64,000 nt of DNA, taken from Methylobacterium sp. Leaf118. GTDB taxonomy: Bacteria > Pseudomonadota > Alphaproteobacteria > Rhizobiales > Beijerinckiaceae. The notes under the pieces are model-generated. The model was not told where the DNA came from and searched no databases. It saw only the letters and a program-made list of their open reading frames with translations. The position numbers were made by a program, and so were the translations under genes. Where the stretch lies: assembly GCF_920984675.1 (NCBI RefSeq), contig NZ_CAKLBV010000004.1, forward strand, positions 62,001-126,000, written 5' to 3'. Numbering within the stretch: the first letter of the stretch is position 1; the number at the start of each line of letters is the position of its first letter. Positions 44,499 through 55,753 of the stretch are shown one piece after another.

Positions 44499-44993
44499 TC
44501 AGGGACGGCTTTCGCCGACCACCGCGATGCCGAGCCGGTCGAGGGCGTCGCGCAGGCGATCCTCCTCGATGCGCGAGACCGCGAGCGCCACCTCGCCCCG
44601 CCGAGCCGGATCGAGGGGAAGGGCGACACGGCGGCGCACGGGCCGGTGCAGGCGGTCCTGGCGCAGAAGGAGCTTCCCGATGCAGGCCCATCCGTAATGC
44701 GCGTTGACACGCTGGATCACCACGGGGGCGAGATGCTGGAGGTCGAGGGCGAAGGCCCCTTCGACCCGCACCACGAGGGTGCCGGGCTCCGGCCGCCCCT
44801 CCGCGTCGCGGCGCGCCCGGCGGGGCCATTCGAGCTTGACCGGCTGGCAGGCGCACGCGAGCCGGGCCCCGACGATGCCGGGCCAGACGGCGAGGATGTC
44901 GGCGGAGGCGAAGCCCTGCGCGGCGAAGGCCGGGCCGATGCAGGGTTCGATCAGCTCGGCCAGGGGTTTGGCCCCGGATTTGAAGCGCGCCAT
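44499..44993 (-). CDS. DciA-like protein (DUF721), probable replicative helicase loader
   Basis: The 164-residue protein has the DUF721 core: AAQGFASADILAVWPGIVG near 24-42, then GTLVVRVEGAFALDLQHLAP near 71-90. Proteins with this domain (DciA) load or recruit the DnaB helicase in bacteria lacking DnaC. The C-terminal part is Arg/Asp-rich. It lies 150 bases before the DsbA-like gene on the same strand. Next to a dsbA-like gene and mutY is an order I recall for Rhizobiales. Confidence 0.82.
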   Translation of the reverse strand: MARFKSGAKPLAELIEPCIGPAFAAQGFASADILAVWPGIVGARLACACQPVKLEWPRRARRDAEGRPEPGTLVVRVEGAFALDLQHLAPVVIQRVNAHYGWACIGKLLLRQDRLHRPVRRRVALPLDPARRGEVALAVSRIEEDRLRDALDRLGIAVVGESRP

Positions 44994-45087
44994 CGGAATT
45001 CCGGCCAGAGGGCCGCGGGACCGCGGCGCCCCGCACCCTAACCCAAGTGCGGCGTTCCAGGGAGTCGCGCCGCGCGGCCCGCGCGGC

Positions 45088-45441
45088 TCACCGTTCGACG
45101 ATCGGGGTGAACCCGCCGAAGATCATGCGCCGCCCGTCGAAGGGCATGGTCTCCAGGGTGCACGTGATGCGCGGATCCGCCATCACCCGCGCGTTCGTGG
45201 CGTCGCGGGCCTCCCGCGAGGCGTGGATGATCCAAGACAACACGACGACCTCATCGTCCGTCGCCTGCACGGCCCGGGGGAAGGAGGTCAGCTCACCGTA
45301 GGGCACGTCGTCGCCGACGGCCTCCACCACGGCGAGCGCCCCATGCTCCCGCCAGACCTCGGCGGCCGCCTGTGCCAGGGTGCGATAGGCCTCGAGATGG
45401 GCCTTCGGCACCGCGAGCACGAATCCGTCGATGTAGGACAT
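45088..45441 (-). CDS. DUF1428 family protein
   Basis: The 117-residue protein begins MSYIDGFVLAVPKAHLEAYR and has WREHGALAVVEAVGDDVPYG. It continues with DEVVVLSWIIHASREARD and ends with MPFDGRRMIFGGFTPIVE. These blocks are the complete DUF1428 fold, a dimeric alpha/beta barrel similar to antibiotic biosynthesis monooxygenases. No reaction is assigned. It lies divergent from mutY. Confidence 0.9.
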   Translation of the reverse strand: MSYIDGFVLAVPKAHLEAYRTLAQAAAEVWREHGALAVVEAVGDDVPYGELTSFPRAVQATDDEVVVLSWIIHASREARDATNARVMADPRITCTLETMPFDGRRMIFGGFTPIVER

Positions 45442-45579
45442 CCTGGTGTCTCCCGTGGATGGACCGCCCGAGGACGCACCGGTTTCGGCCAGGCCGACAG
45501 CGGTCGCGCGAATTTTCTCGGGTATGGGCCGAACCGCGCCGCTTTTGCCGGCCGCGCCGCGCCGCTATGGACTGGCCCC

Positions 45580-46806
45580 ATGCCCGCGCCCGCCGCCTCG
45601 GCTGCCGACCTGCTCGCCTGGTACGACCGGCACCGCCGCGCGCTGCCGTGGCGGTCCCTGCCCGGGGAACGGCCCGATCCGTATCGGGTCTGGCTTTCCG
45701 AGGTGATGCTGCAGCAGACCACCGTCACGGCGGTGAAGCCGTATTTCCAGAAATTCCTGACCCTGTTCCCGAATGTCGCCGCCCTCGCCGCCGCGCCGGA
45801 GGCGGCGGTGATGTCGGCCTGGGCCGGGCTCGGCTACTATTCCCGTGCGCGCAACCTGCATGCCTGTGCCCGGGCGGTCGCGGCGACGGGCGCTTTCCCC
45901 GACACCGAGGAGGGCCTGCGCAAGCTGCCCGGCATCGGCGCCTACACGGCGGGTGCGATCGCGGCCATCGCGTTCGATCGGCCGGCAGCGGCAGTGGACG
46001 GGAATGTCGAGCGGGTGGTCTCGCGCCTCCACGCGATCGAAACGCCGCTGCCGGCGTCCCGCCCGCAGATTCGCGTGCTCACGCAGGGCCTGGTGCCGCG
46101 CGACCGGCCCGGCGATTTCGCCCAGGCCGTGATGGATCTCGGCGCGACGCTCTGCACCCCCAAGCGACCGGCCTGCGCCCTGTGCCCGTGGATGCGGCCC
46201 TGCCGCGCCCGCGCCGAGGGGCTTCAGGAGACATTTCCGCGCAAGGTGAAGAAAGAAAAGGGCCTGTTGCGCCGGGGCGCGGCCTTCGTCGCCGTGCGGG
46301 CCGGGGACGAGGCGATCCTGCTGCGGACCCGCCCCGCGGAGGGCCTGCTCGGCGCCATGGCCGAGACACCGGGCAGCGCGTGGCTGCCCGATTACGATCC
46401 GGCCAAGGGCCTGCTCGACGCGCCGCTCGACGCCCGCTGGAAGCGCCTGCCCGGGGTGGTGAAGCACGGCTTCACCCATTTCCCGCTGGAACTGACCGTG
46501 TTCGTCGCCCGCGTCGCCGCCGGCACGCCGGCACCCGACGGCATGCGCTTCACCCCACGGGACGGGCTTTCGGCGGAGCCGCTGCCGGGGGCCATGAAGA
46601 AGGTGCTCGCCCATGCCCTGGCTGGGCCGGCCCCGGTCATGGCGGCCCCATCGGCGCCGGTCGTCGCCCCCGAGCGCGATCTCGCGAGCCTGCCGGAGCC
46701 CGAGCCGGTCCGACGACGCGGGCCGATCCCGAAACCGGCCTCGTCGCGCCCCTCCGACCTCGCCCGGATCGTGAAACGCGCGCCCAAACCCGCTCGGACG
46801 CGCTGA
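45580..46806 (+). CDS. mutY: A/G-specific adenine DNA glycosylase MutY
   Basis: MutY removes adenine opposite 8-oxoguanine. The 408-residue enzyme has the catalytic Glu41 in SEVMLQQTTV, the helix-hairpin-helix LPGIGAYTAGAI (116-127) and the catalytic Asp140 in VDGNVERVVSR. The iron-sulfur ligands are Cys192, Cys199, Cys202 and Cys208 in the C-x6-C-x2-C-x5-C pattern. A NUDIX-like C-terminal domain (about 230-350) recognises 8-oxoG. The last 55 residues are a Pro/Arg-rich tail beyond the normal end. ATG 45580 begins the conserved N-terminus; a much longer frame upstream is not coding. Confidence 0.95.
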   Translation: MPAPAASAADLLAWYDRHRRALPWRSLPGERPDPYRVWLSEVMLQQTTVTAVKPYFQKFLTLFPNVAALAAAPEAAVMSAWAGLGYYSRARNLHACARAVAATGAFPDTEEGLRKLPGIGAYTAGAIAAIAFDRPAAAVDGNVERVVSRLHAIETPLPASRPQIRVLTQGLVPRDRPGDFAQAVMDLGATLCTPKRPACALCPWMRPCRARAEGLQETFPRKVKKEKGLLRRGAAFVAVRAGDEAILLRTRPAEGLLGAMAETPGSAWLPDYDPAKGLLDAPLDARWKRLPGVVKHGFTHFPLELTVFVARVAAGTPAPDGMRFTPRDGLSAEPLPGAMKKVLAHALAGPAPVMAAPSAPVVAPERDLASLPEPEPVRRRGPIPKPASSRPSDLARIVKRAPKPARTR

Positions 46807-46836
46807 CGACGCCCCGCCTCCGCGGGACCTCGCGCG

Positions 46837-48348
46837 TCAGGTCACCTCGAAGCTCGTCCAGAGCCCGGTGTCGAACCGCTCCAGCACCGTCGAGGACAGG
46901 AGCCAGCGGCCGGGATTGTCGGCCACGAAGGCGATCTGCGCGCTGCGGCCCTCGGGGATCTGCACCGTGTCGAGCCAGTAGGGCTCCCAGCCGTCATCGA
47001 GCTGGTGCAGCAGACGGAAGACGTGGCCGTGCAGGTGCAGCGTCTGGAGGAAGGCGGAGTCGTTGCGGATCGTCAGCACGACGACCTGCCCGCGCTTGAC
47101 CGTGAACAGGGGCGGGGCGCCCGCCGCGCCGCTCGCGCCGTTCACCTGCCAGACCCGGGCCGGATCGCCGGTGTAAGTTGGCGCGACCCCGGGCTTCACC
47201 GGATCAGGCTTCACCCCCCCGCTGAGCACGAACTCCCGACGCAGGGCGCTCTGCAGCCGGATCTCGGCCGGCAGCCGCTTGTTCTCGGGGATCGAGGCGA
47301 TGGCCGGCCGCCCCTGTTGGGCCACCGGCTCACCCTTGAGGGTGATCGTGGCCAGCGCGAGCCCCTGTCCGACCAGGGCCAGGATCGTGCCGGCAGGGCC
47401 CGCCTGCGCCGGCAGCTCGGCCGGCACATCGAGGAGGAGGTCGTAGCGGGTGCCCGGGGCGAAGGGAAGCGTCGCCTTCAAGGGCTCGAACGTGTCGGTC
47501 GGCTGCCCGTCGACCGCGGCGACGAAGGCCTTGATCCCATCGAAGCGCAGCCGGATCACGCGGGCGTTGCAGGCATTGGCGAGCCGCAGGCGCAGCCGGC
47601 TCCCGGGGCGGGCTTCGAGGGCCAGGGGGACCGGCATGCCGTTCACGGTCACCGCGCTGCCGAGCCGCCCGGCGGCGGCGGCGAAGGCCACTTGGCCGAA
47701 CGGGACGAGCGCGCCCGCATCGTCGAGCCGCCAGTCCTGCAGCAGCAGGGTCACGTCCTGATCGACCGCGGGCGGGGTTGGCTCGTCCACCACCAGAAGC
47801 CCCGCGAGTCCGCGGCCGGAGGGCTCGCCCGCGCCCCCGACGACGAGGGGACGGATCAGGAAGGTGCCGGCATCGGGCGGCGTGAACGCATAGAGGAAGG
47901 TCTCGCCCGGCGCGATCGGCGCCTGCGTGATCCCGCCGACCCCGTCCATGGCGTTACGGTTGCGCACCCCATGCCAGTGGAGCGCGAGCGGCTTGTCGGT
48001 GGCGTTCTCGACCTGCAGGCTCACCGCCTCCCCGAGCTTGATCCGCAGGACAGGCGGCGCCGTCTCGCTGCCGAGGCGCCAGACCGCGGTCTCGGGCGCC
48101 GGCGCCGGCTTGAGGCGGGCCTGGGCGGGGGCGGCCTTCAGCGGCTTCGGCGCGGGGGCCGGCGGGGCGTCGGGTTTGGCCTCGAGCGCAGGTTTGGGCT
48201 CCGGCGCCGCCTTGCGCGCGGGCGCCTGGGCGGCGGCAGGCTGGGGCCCCAGCGCCAGGACGGCCCCGCCCGCCAGGATCAGGCGCCGGGACAGCCCCTC
48301 GCGGGGCGCTCCCGTCGCGTCAGGGGCCTTCGGATCGGGCTTGCGCAT
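46837..48348 (-). CDS. Tat-exported multicopper-oxidase-like cupredoxin protein with incomplete copper sites
   Basis: The 503-residue protein has three cupredoxin domains. The N-terminus has a twin-arginine signal (SRRLILAGGAVLALGPQPAA, from residue 20) and a Lys/Pro/Ala-rich linker (about 42-88). The first copper motif HWHG is intact (H124, H126). The second motif, normally WYHSH, is FLIRPLV (163-169). The third keeps HLHGH (438-442) but Gln takes the place of the type 1 His just before it. The C-terminal HCHxxxHxxxGM motif is replaced by SSTVLERFDTGL. Oxidase activity is therefore unlikely. A structural role like FtsP/SufI, which also lacks copper, is possible. Confidence 0.85.
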   Translation of the reverse strand: MRKPDPKAPDATGAPREGLSRRLILAGGAVLALGPQPAAAQAPARKAAPEPKPALEAKPDAPPAPAPKPLKAAPAQARLKPAPAPETAVWRLGSETAPPVLRIKLGEAVSLQVENATDKPLALHWHGVRNRNAMDGVGGITQAPIAPGETFLYAFTPPDAGTFLIRPLVVGGAGEPSGRGLAGLLVVDEPTPPAVDQDVTLLLQDWRLDDAGALVPFGQVAFAAAAGRLGSAVTVNGMPVPLALEARPGSRLRLRLANACNARVIRLRFDGIKAFVAAVDGQPTDTFEPLKATLPFAPGTRYDLLLDVPAELPAQAGPAGTILALVGQGLALATITLKGEPVAQQGRPAIASIPENKRLPAEIRLQSALRREFVLSGGVKPDPVKPGVAPTYTGDPARVWQVNGASGAAGAPPLFTVKRGQVVVLTIRNDSAFLQTLHLHGHVFRLLHQLDDGWEPYWLDTVQIPEGRSAQIAFVADNPGRWLLSSTVLERFDTGLWTSFEVT

Positions 48349-48527
48349 GAGGTCTCGGCGGTGACGGATCGGGCGGCGGGCGTTGTAGCCGTGCCCGCCG
48401 GGCAGCGCCAACCGGACAGCGGTTGGCGTGCCCGATCCGGCTCAAGTTTTTTGCTGCGGCTCCGAGCGCGCGTGCTATAGACGCGCGCTTCGAAGGCCCG
48501 GTCAGGGCTTGTGTCGCTCAAGCGCTC

Positions 48528-48612
48528 GCGGGCGTGGCGGAACTGGTAGACGCGCTGGATTTAGGTTCCAGTGTCGCAAGACGTGGGGGTTCGAGCCCCT
48601 CCGCCCGCACCA
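48528..48612 (+). tRNA. tRNA-Leu (anticodon TAG)
   Basis: An 85-base class II tRNA with a long variable arm. The acceptor stem is GCGGGCG/CGCCCGC, the anticodon arm CTGGA-TTTAGGT-TCCAG with anticodon TAG, and the T arm GGGGG-TTCGAGC-CCCTC region closes it. The CCA end is encoded at 48610-48612. It lies upstream of tig. Confidence 0.95.
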
Positions 48613-48751
48613 AGTCCGCGCTCGGGATCGGCGCCGGGACCGAATCGGTTCTGAGCCGAGGTCCCGCGATCGGGGCCTCCCGCCAGGGTATCCCCACCGC
48701 GCTGCGACAGCGAAGACGTGATTTACGGTTCAGAACAGCGGACGAACGACG

Positions 48752-50185
48752 ATGCAGGTGACCGAGACGACCTCCGAGGGGCTGAAGCGCGAGTTTCAGG
48801 TGCTTCTACCCGCGACTGAGCTTGAGGAGCGCCTCAACACCGAGCTCTCGAACATCAAGGGCAAGGTCCAGATCAAGGGCTTCCGCCCTGGCAAGGTGCC
48901 GGTCGCTCACCTGCGCAAGGTCTACGGCAAGTCGGTCATGGCCGACGTTCTTCAGAACGCCGTCAACGAGGCCAACCAGCAGATCGTGGGCGACAAGGGC
49001 CTGAAGCTCGCCCTCGAGCCGCAGATCGAGTTCCCGAAGGACGAGGAACAGAACATCATCGAGCGGGCGCTCGACGCCAAAGGCGACCTCGCCTTCAAGG
49101 TGAAGCTCGAGGTGCTGCCGAGCTTCGAGCTCGCCGACCTGTCTGACGTCACGATCAAGAAGCTCGTGGTGAAGCCCTCCGACGAGGAGATCACCGAGGC
49201 GCTCGAGCGCATGGCCAAGGATGGCCGCACGTTCGAGGATCGCGAGGAAGGTGCCGAGGCCGCCAGCGGCGACCAGGTCACCATCGACTTCGTCGGCCGG
49301 ATCGACGGCACCGAGTTCGAGGGCGGCAAGGGCGAGGACGTGCCGCTGGAACTCGGTTCCAACAGCTTCATCCCGGGCTTCGAGGACCAGCTCGTGGGTG
49401 CCCGGGCCGGCGATGCCCGCCTCGTGAAGGTGTCCTTCCCGGCCGATTATCAGGCCGAGCAGCTCGCCGGTAAGGATGCCGAGTTCGACGTGACCGTGAA
49501 GGCGGTCAAGGCGCCGGGCGAGACCAAGATCGACGACGAGCTCGCCAAGCGCTTCGGCATGGACGACCTCGAGAAGCTCAAGGAGGCGATCTCCAAGGCG
49601 ATCGGTTCCGACTACGAGGCGCAGTCCCGGCGCAAGCTGAAGAAGGAGCTGCTCGACGCGCTCGACGGCAAATACGCCTTCGATCTGCCGCCGAGCCTCG
49701 TCCACCAGGAGTTCGCCGCCGTGTGGGCGCAGGTCGAGCAGGACCTGAAGAACCGGGGCAAGACCTTCGAGGACGAGGGCACCACGGAGGAGGCGTCGCA
49801 GGCCGAGTACCGCAAGATCGCCGAGCGCCGCGTGCGGCTCGGGCTGGTGCTTGCGCAAGTCGGCGAGACCGCCGATATCAAGATCTCGGACGATGAGGTC
49901 AACCAGGCCCTGTTCGCCCGGATCCGGCAGTTCCCGGGTCAGGAGCAGCAGGTCTACGACTTCTACCGGAAGAACCCGCAGGCGCTCGCCGAGCTTCGCG
50001 CGCCGCTGTTCGAGGAGAAGGTCGTCGACCACGTCCTCGGGCAGGTCCAAGTCGTCGAGGAGCCCGTCTCGAAGGAGGCGCTCTTCGCCGAGGACGAGGA
50101 GGCCGATGCCGGCAAGGCGTCGAAGGGCGACGCGCCTGAGGACGCGACGAAGACGGAGCCGGCCGCCGAGACGGCTGCCGGCTGA
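48752..50185 (+). CDS. tig: Trigger factor (ribosome-associated chaperone and prolyl isomerase)
   Basis: The 477-residue protein binds nascent chains at the ribosome exit. The ribosome-docking signature is KGFRPGKVP near 41-49. The FKBP-type domain spans about 160-245 ([20 protein letters not shown]). The helical C-terminal arms run to about 440, followed by an acidic tail ([20 protein letters not shown]). Tail length is greater than in enteric trigger factor, as is common in Rhizobiales. It begins the tig-clpP-clpX-lon cluster. Confidence 0.96.
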   Translation: MQVTETTSEGLKREFQVLLPATELEERLNTELSNIKGKVQIKGFRPGKVPVAHLRKVYGKSVMADVLQNAVNEANQQIVGDKGLKLALEPQIEFPKDEEQNIIERALDAKGDLAFKVKLEVLPSFELADLSDVTIKKLVVKPSDEEITEALERMAKDGRTFEDREEGAEAASGDQVTIDFVGRIDGTEFEGGKGEDVPLELGSNSFIPGFEDQLVGARAGDARLVKVSFPADYQAEQLAGKDAEFDVTVKAVKAPGETKIDDELAKRFGMDDLEKLKEAISKAIGSDYEAQSRRKLKKELLDALDGKYAFDLPPSLVHQEFAAVWAQVEQDLKNRGKTFEDEGTTEEASQAEYRKIAERRVRLGLVLAQVGETADIKISDDEVNQALFARIRQFPGQEQQVYDFYRKNPQALAELRAPLFEEKVVDHVLGQVQVVEEPVSKEALFAEDEEADAGKASKGDAPEDATKTEPAAETAAG

Positions 50186-50225
50186 TCGACGCCCCTCCGG
50201 CTCCGGGGCGGGCGGCGATCGAACT

Positions 50226-50289
50226 GTCTCTCACGGTCCGTCCCGCCACCCGCGGCGGGGCACCCGGCGACCGGGTACCCGCGAGAGAC
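50226..50289. other. Branched inverted-repeat element between tig and clpP
   Basis: An outer pair GTCTCTC (50226-50232)/GAGAGAC (50283-50289) encloses two further perfect hairpins: CCCGCC/GGCGGG (50242-50247 with 50254-50259) and ACCCGG/CCGGGT (50262-50267 with 50271-50276). Folded as RNA this gives a three-way junction. It is 41 bases after the tig stop and 96 before clpP. It has no T-run, so it is not an ordinary terminator. It could control processing, termination or clpP expression. Confidence 0.5.
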
Positions 50290-50384
50290 ACGAGATCAGG
50301 TGGCGTTAACGGCCGCCGTGTTCGCTGTAACCCTCCGGCCGTGGGCGATTCGCCCGGGGCCGGATTCCGGAGCCGAGGGCTGAT

Positions 50385-51011
50385 ATGAGAGATCCGGTCG
50401 CATACTTCCACAACTCGCTCGTGCCCATGGTGGTCGAGCAGTCGAGCCGCGGCGAGCGTGCCTTCGACATCTTCTCCCGCCTGCTGCGCGAGCGGATCAT
50501 CTTCCTGACGGGTCCGGTCGAGGATCAAGGTGCGTCGCTCGTGGTGGCGCAGCTCCTGTTCCTCGAAGCCGAGAACCCGAAGAAGGAAATCTCCTTCTAT
50601 ATCAACTCGCCCGGCGGCGTCGTGACCTCGGGCCTGTCGATCTACGACACCATGCAGTTCATCCGCTGCCCGGTGACCACGCTCTGCGTCGGTCAGGCCG
50701 CGTCGATGGGCTCTCTGCTGCTGTCGGCGGGCGAGGCCGGCCACCGCTTCGCCCTGCCCAACGCCCGGATCATGGTGCACCAGCCCTCCGGCGGCTTCCA
50801 GGGACAGGCGACCGACATCCTGATCCATGCCCGCGAGATCGAGGCCCTGAAGAAGCGCCTCAACGAGATCTACGTGAAGCATACCGGCCGCGACTACGAG
50901 ACCATCCATCAGGCGCTCGAGCGCGACAACTTCATGACCGCCGACGCGGCCAAGGAGTTCGGCCTGATCGACGAGATCCTGCACAAGCGCCCGGAGCCGG
51001 CCGCCGCCTGA
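50385..51011 (+). CDS. clpP: ATP-dependent Clp protease proteolytic subunit ClpP
   Basis: ClpP forms the barrel-shaped peptidase that pairs with ClpX or ClpA. The 208-residue serine protease has the triad Ser107 ([11 protein letters not shown]), His132 (IMVHQPSGG) and Asp181. The N-terminal region ([20 protein letters not shown]) may be partly removed on maturation. It lies between tig and clpX, the standard alphaproteobacterial order. Confidence 0.97.
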   Translation: MRDPVAYFHNSLVPMVVEQSSRGERAFDIFSRLLRERIIFLTGPVEDQGASLVVAQLLFLEAENPKKEISFYINSPGGVVTSGLSIYDTMQFIRCPVTTLCVGQAASMGSLLLSAGEAGHRFALPNARIMVHQPSGGFQGQATDILIHAREIEALKKRLNEIYVKHTGRDYETIHQALERDNFMTADAAKEFGLIDEILHKRPEPAAA

Positions 51012-51252
51012 GCGGCCTTTTCGCCGGGTGCGGCGTTCGTGGCACGCCGGCAAACCATGCGTCCATTCGGCACCCGATCCGGGCCCCGGCCCGGTTGATC
51101 CCGAGGCGGGCGCATGGTTGCATCGGGATTCGAGCGCCTCACTCCCGACGCATCCGCGCGGTGTGACTGTTTCTTTAGGCGGATGCGCTTACATCTATGA
51201 CCGAAGCGCGTGCCCTCCTGGCTGGGGCCGCGCCCGCGAACCGGAGACCGAT

Positions 51253-52524
51253 ATGAGCAAGACCGGCGGCAACGACTCCAAGAGCACGCTGTACTGCTCG
51301 TTCTGCGGCAAGAGCCAGCACGAGGTCCGCAAGCTCATCGCGGGCCCGACGGTGTTCATCTGCGACGAGTGCGTCGAGCTGTGCATGGACATCATCCGCG
51401 AGGAATCGAAGTCCTCGCTGGTCAAGAGCCGCGACGGCGTGCCGACCCCGAAGGAGATCCGGCGCGTTCTCGACGACTACGTCATCGGCCAGGACTTCGC
51501 CAAGAAGGTCCTCTCGGTGGCGGTCCACAACCACTACAAGCGGCTCGCCCACGCCACGAAGCACAACGACGTCGAGCTCGCCAAGTCCAACATCATGCTG
51601 ATCGGGCCGACGGGCTCGGGCAAGACGCTGCTCGCGCAGACGCTCGCCCGCATCCTCGACGTGCCCTTCACCATGGCGGACGCGACGACGCTGACGGAAG
51701 CCGGCTATGTCGGCGAGGACGTCGAGAACATCATCCTCAAGCTGCTCCAGGCCTCGGACTACAACGTCGAGCGGGCGCAGCGCGGCATCGTCTACATCGA
51801 CGAGATCGACAAGATCTCCCGCAAGTCGGACAATCCCTCAATCACCCGCGACGTCTCGGGCGAGGGCGTGCAGCAGGCCCTTCTGAAGATCATGGAAGGC
51901 ACGGTCGCCTCCGTGCCTCCCCAGGGTGGCCGCAAGCATCCGCAGCAGGAGTTCCTGCAGGTCGACACCACGAACATCCTCTTCATCTGCGGCGGCGCCT
52001 TCGCCGGGCTGGAGCGGATCATCTCGGCCCGTGGCCAGGGAACCTCGATCGGCTTCGGCGCGAGCGTGCAGGCTCCGGACGACCGCCGGACGGGCGAGAT
52101 CTTCCGCTCGGTCGAGCCGGAGGACCTGCTCAAGTTCGGCCTGATCCCCGAATTCGTCGGCCGCCTTCCGGTGCTGGCGACCCTCGAGGATCTCGACGAG
52201 GCCGCGCTGAAGAAGATCCTCCAGGAGCCCAAGAACGCCCTGGTGAAGCAGTACCAGCGCTTGTTCGAGATGGAGAACGTCGAGCTGACCTTCCAGGACG
52301 AGGCGCTGTCGATGGTCGCCCGCAAGGCGATCGAGCGGAAGACCGGCGCCCGTGGCCTCCGGTCGATCCTCGAGACCATCCTGCTCGACACGATGTACGA
52401 CCTGCCCGGGCTCGACTCGGTCGAGCAGGTGGTGATCGGCCCCGAAGTGGTCGACGGGAAGTCCAGGCCGCTCTTCATCCACGGCGACCGCAACAAGGAC
52501 GCGCCGGCCAGCGTCAGCGCTTGA
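51253..52524 (+). CDS. clpX: Clp protease ATP-binding subunit ClpX
   Basis: ClpX unfolds tagged proteins and feeds them to ClpP; in Alphaproteobacteria this includes cell-cycle regulators such as CtrA. The 423-residue protein has an N-terminal zinc domain (Cys15, Cys18, Cys37, Cys40). It has Walker A GPTGSGKT (118-125), Walker [10 protein letters not shown] near 178-186, and the ClpP-docking IGF loop in [13 protein letters not shown] 51253 follows GGAGA. The frame open to 51028 includes the spacer only. A 241-base spacer follows clpP, so clpX may have its own promoter. Confidence 0.97.
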   Translation: MSKTGGNDSKSTLYCSFCGKSQHEVRKLIAGPTVFICDECVELCMDIIREESKSSLVKSRDGVPTPKEIRRVLDDYVIGQDFAKKVLSVAVHNHYKRLAHATKHNDVELAKSNIMLIGPTGSGKTLLAQTLARILDVPFTMADATTLTEAGYVGEDVENIILKLLQASDYNVERAQRGIVYIDEIDKISRKSDNPSITRDVSGEGVQQALLKIMEGTVASVPPQGGRKHPQQEFLQVDTTNILFICGGAFAGLERIISARGQGTSIGFGASVQAPDDRRTGEIFRSVEPEDLLKFGLIPEFVGRLPVLATLEDLDEAALKKILQEPKNALVKQYQRLFEMENVELTFQDEALSMVARKAIERKTGARGLRSILETILLDTMYDLPGLDSVEQVVIGPEVVDGKSRPLFIHGDRNKDAPASVSA

Positions 52525-52537
52525 TCGGGATGCGGCG

Positions 52538-52566
52538 AGGGCCGTCGGCGAAAGGCCGGCGGCCCT
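52538..52566 (+). terminator. Hairpin terminator after clpX
   Basis: AGGGCCGTCGGC (52538-52549) pairs with GCCGGCGGCCCT (52555-52566) around a GAAAG loop, 12 pairs with one G-T. It starts 14 bases after the clpX stop, and the strand beyond is pyrimidine-rich (TCTCCGTTCC). It probably separates clpX from lon. Confidence 0.65.
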
Positions 52567-52800
52567 TCTCCGTTCCGCCTCCGCCGGCCCCTCCGGACCG
52601 CTTGAAAGCGTACCGGCCAAGAACCACCTGAGGCTTAGCGCAGCCGGCACGCTTTTCTCTTTCTTGAAGGTGCCCAGGCCGCGCCACCAGCCGCCAATAT
52701 CATATCGTTTCCGACCCTTCGCGGCCCGGTCGGCACCTGGCAGGATGCTTGCTCGCTACGAGGAGCGGATGCCCGGCGTCAGCACATAAGGGAAGACCCC

Positions 52801-55233
<2,433 letters not shown>

Positions 55234-55260
55234 CCGTCTGACACCCGAACGTGATACGAA

Positions 55261-55293
55261 GGCCCTCGGAGCTCCGGCTCCGGGGGCCGTTTT
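55261..55293 (+). terminator. Rho-independent terminator of lon
   Basis: GGCCCTCGGAGC (55261-55272) pairs with GCTCCGGGGGCC (55277-55288), 12 pairs with one G-T and a 4-base loop, then GTTTT. It lies 27 bases after the lon stop. Confidence 0.78.
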
Positions 55294-55384
55294 CGGCGTG
55301 GATCGGAGGGATCGAGCGACCGGACGGCGCGCCGCGCTTGCGCCGAGGGGCGCGCTTCCGTAACGGTGCCGCGAACGGGGCCGG

Positions 55385-55460
55385 GGGCGGTTAGCTCAGT
55401 TGGTAGAGCGTCTCCTTTACACGGAGAGGGTCGGGGGTTCGAGTCCCTCACCGCCCACCA
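55385..55460 (+). tRNA. tRNA-Val (anticodon TAC)
   Basis: A 76-base cloverleaf. The acceptor stem is GGGCGGT/ACCGCCC, the D arm GCTC-AGTTGGTA-GAGC, the anticodon arm TCTCC-TTTACAC-GGAGA with anticodon TAC, and the T arm GGGGG-TTCGAGT-CCCTC. The CCA end is encoded at 55458-55460. In many Alphaproteobacteria this tRNA follows lon and hupB; here hupB is not present between them. Confidence 0.96.
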
Positions 55461-55753
55461 CTTCCCTGACGCATCCGCCCGACCGGTAAGTCTGGACGGC
55501 AGGCGGATGGCCGGCCCGCTGCCTTTCGATCGCAGGCGCCGGGCTGATTGGGGGGGCTCCGCTCGGCGGCCCGTCCCTCCCGCGTCTCTTGAGCGAAGGT
55601 GACGCTTCCTGACCGCCTTCAAGGCCGGCGAGGTCGACAGCGATCACAATCGTGCTAGAGCCTTAGGGCAAGTTCCGGCCATAAAACCTCCACGACGGCG
55701 CAAGACCCTCGGCAGTCGCGCAGGAGCGCGCGCCAGGGACCTGGGAGGCGAGA

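Noticed and set aside
52664..52705. CTTGAA element upstream of lon as a heat-shock (sigma-32) promoter
   Set aside because: The only -10-like sequence (CCAATAT) is about 25 bases away, too far for the normal spacing.
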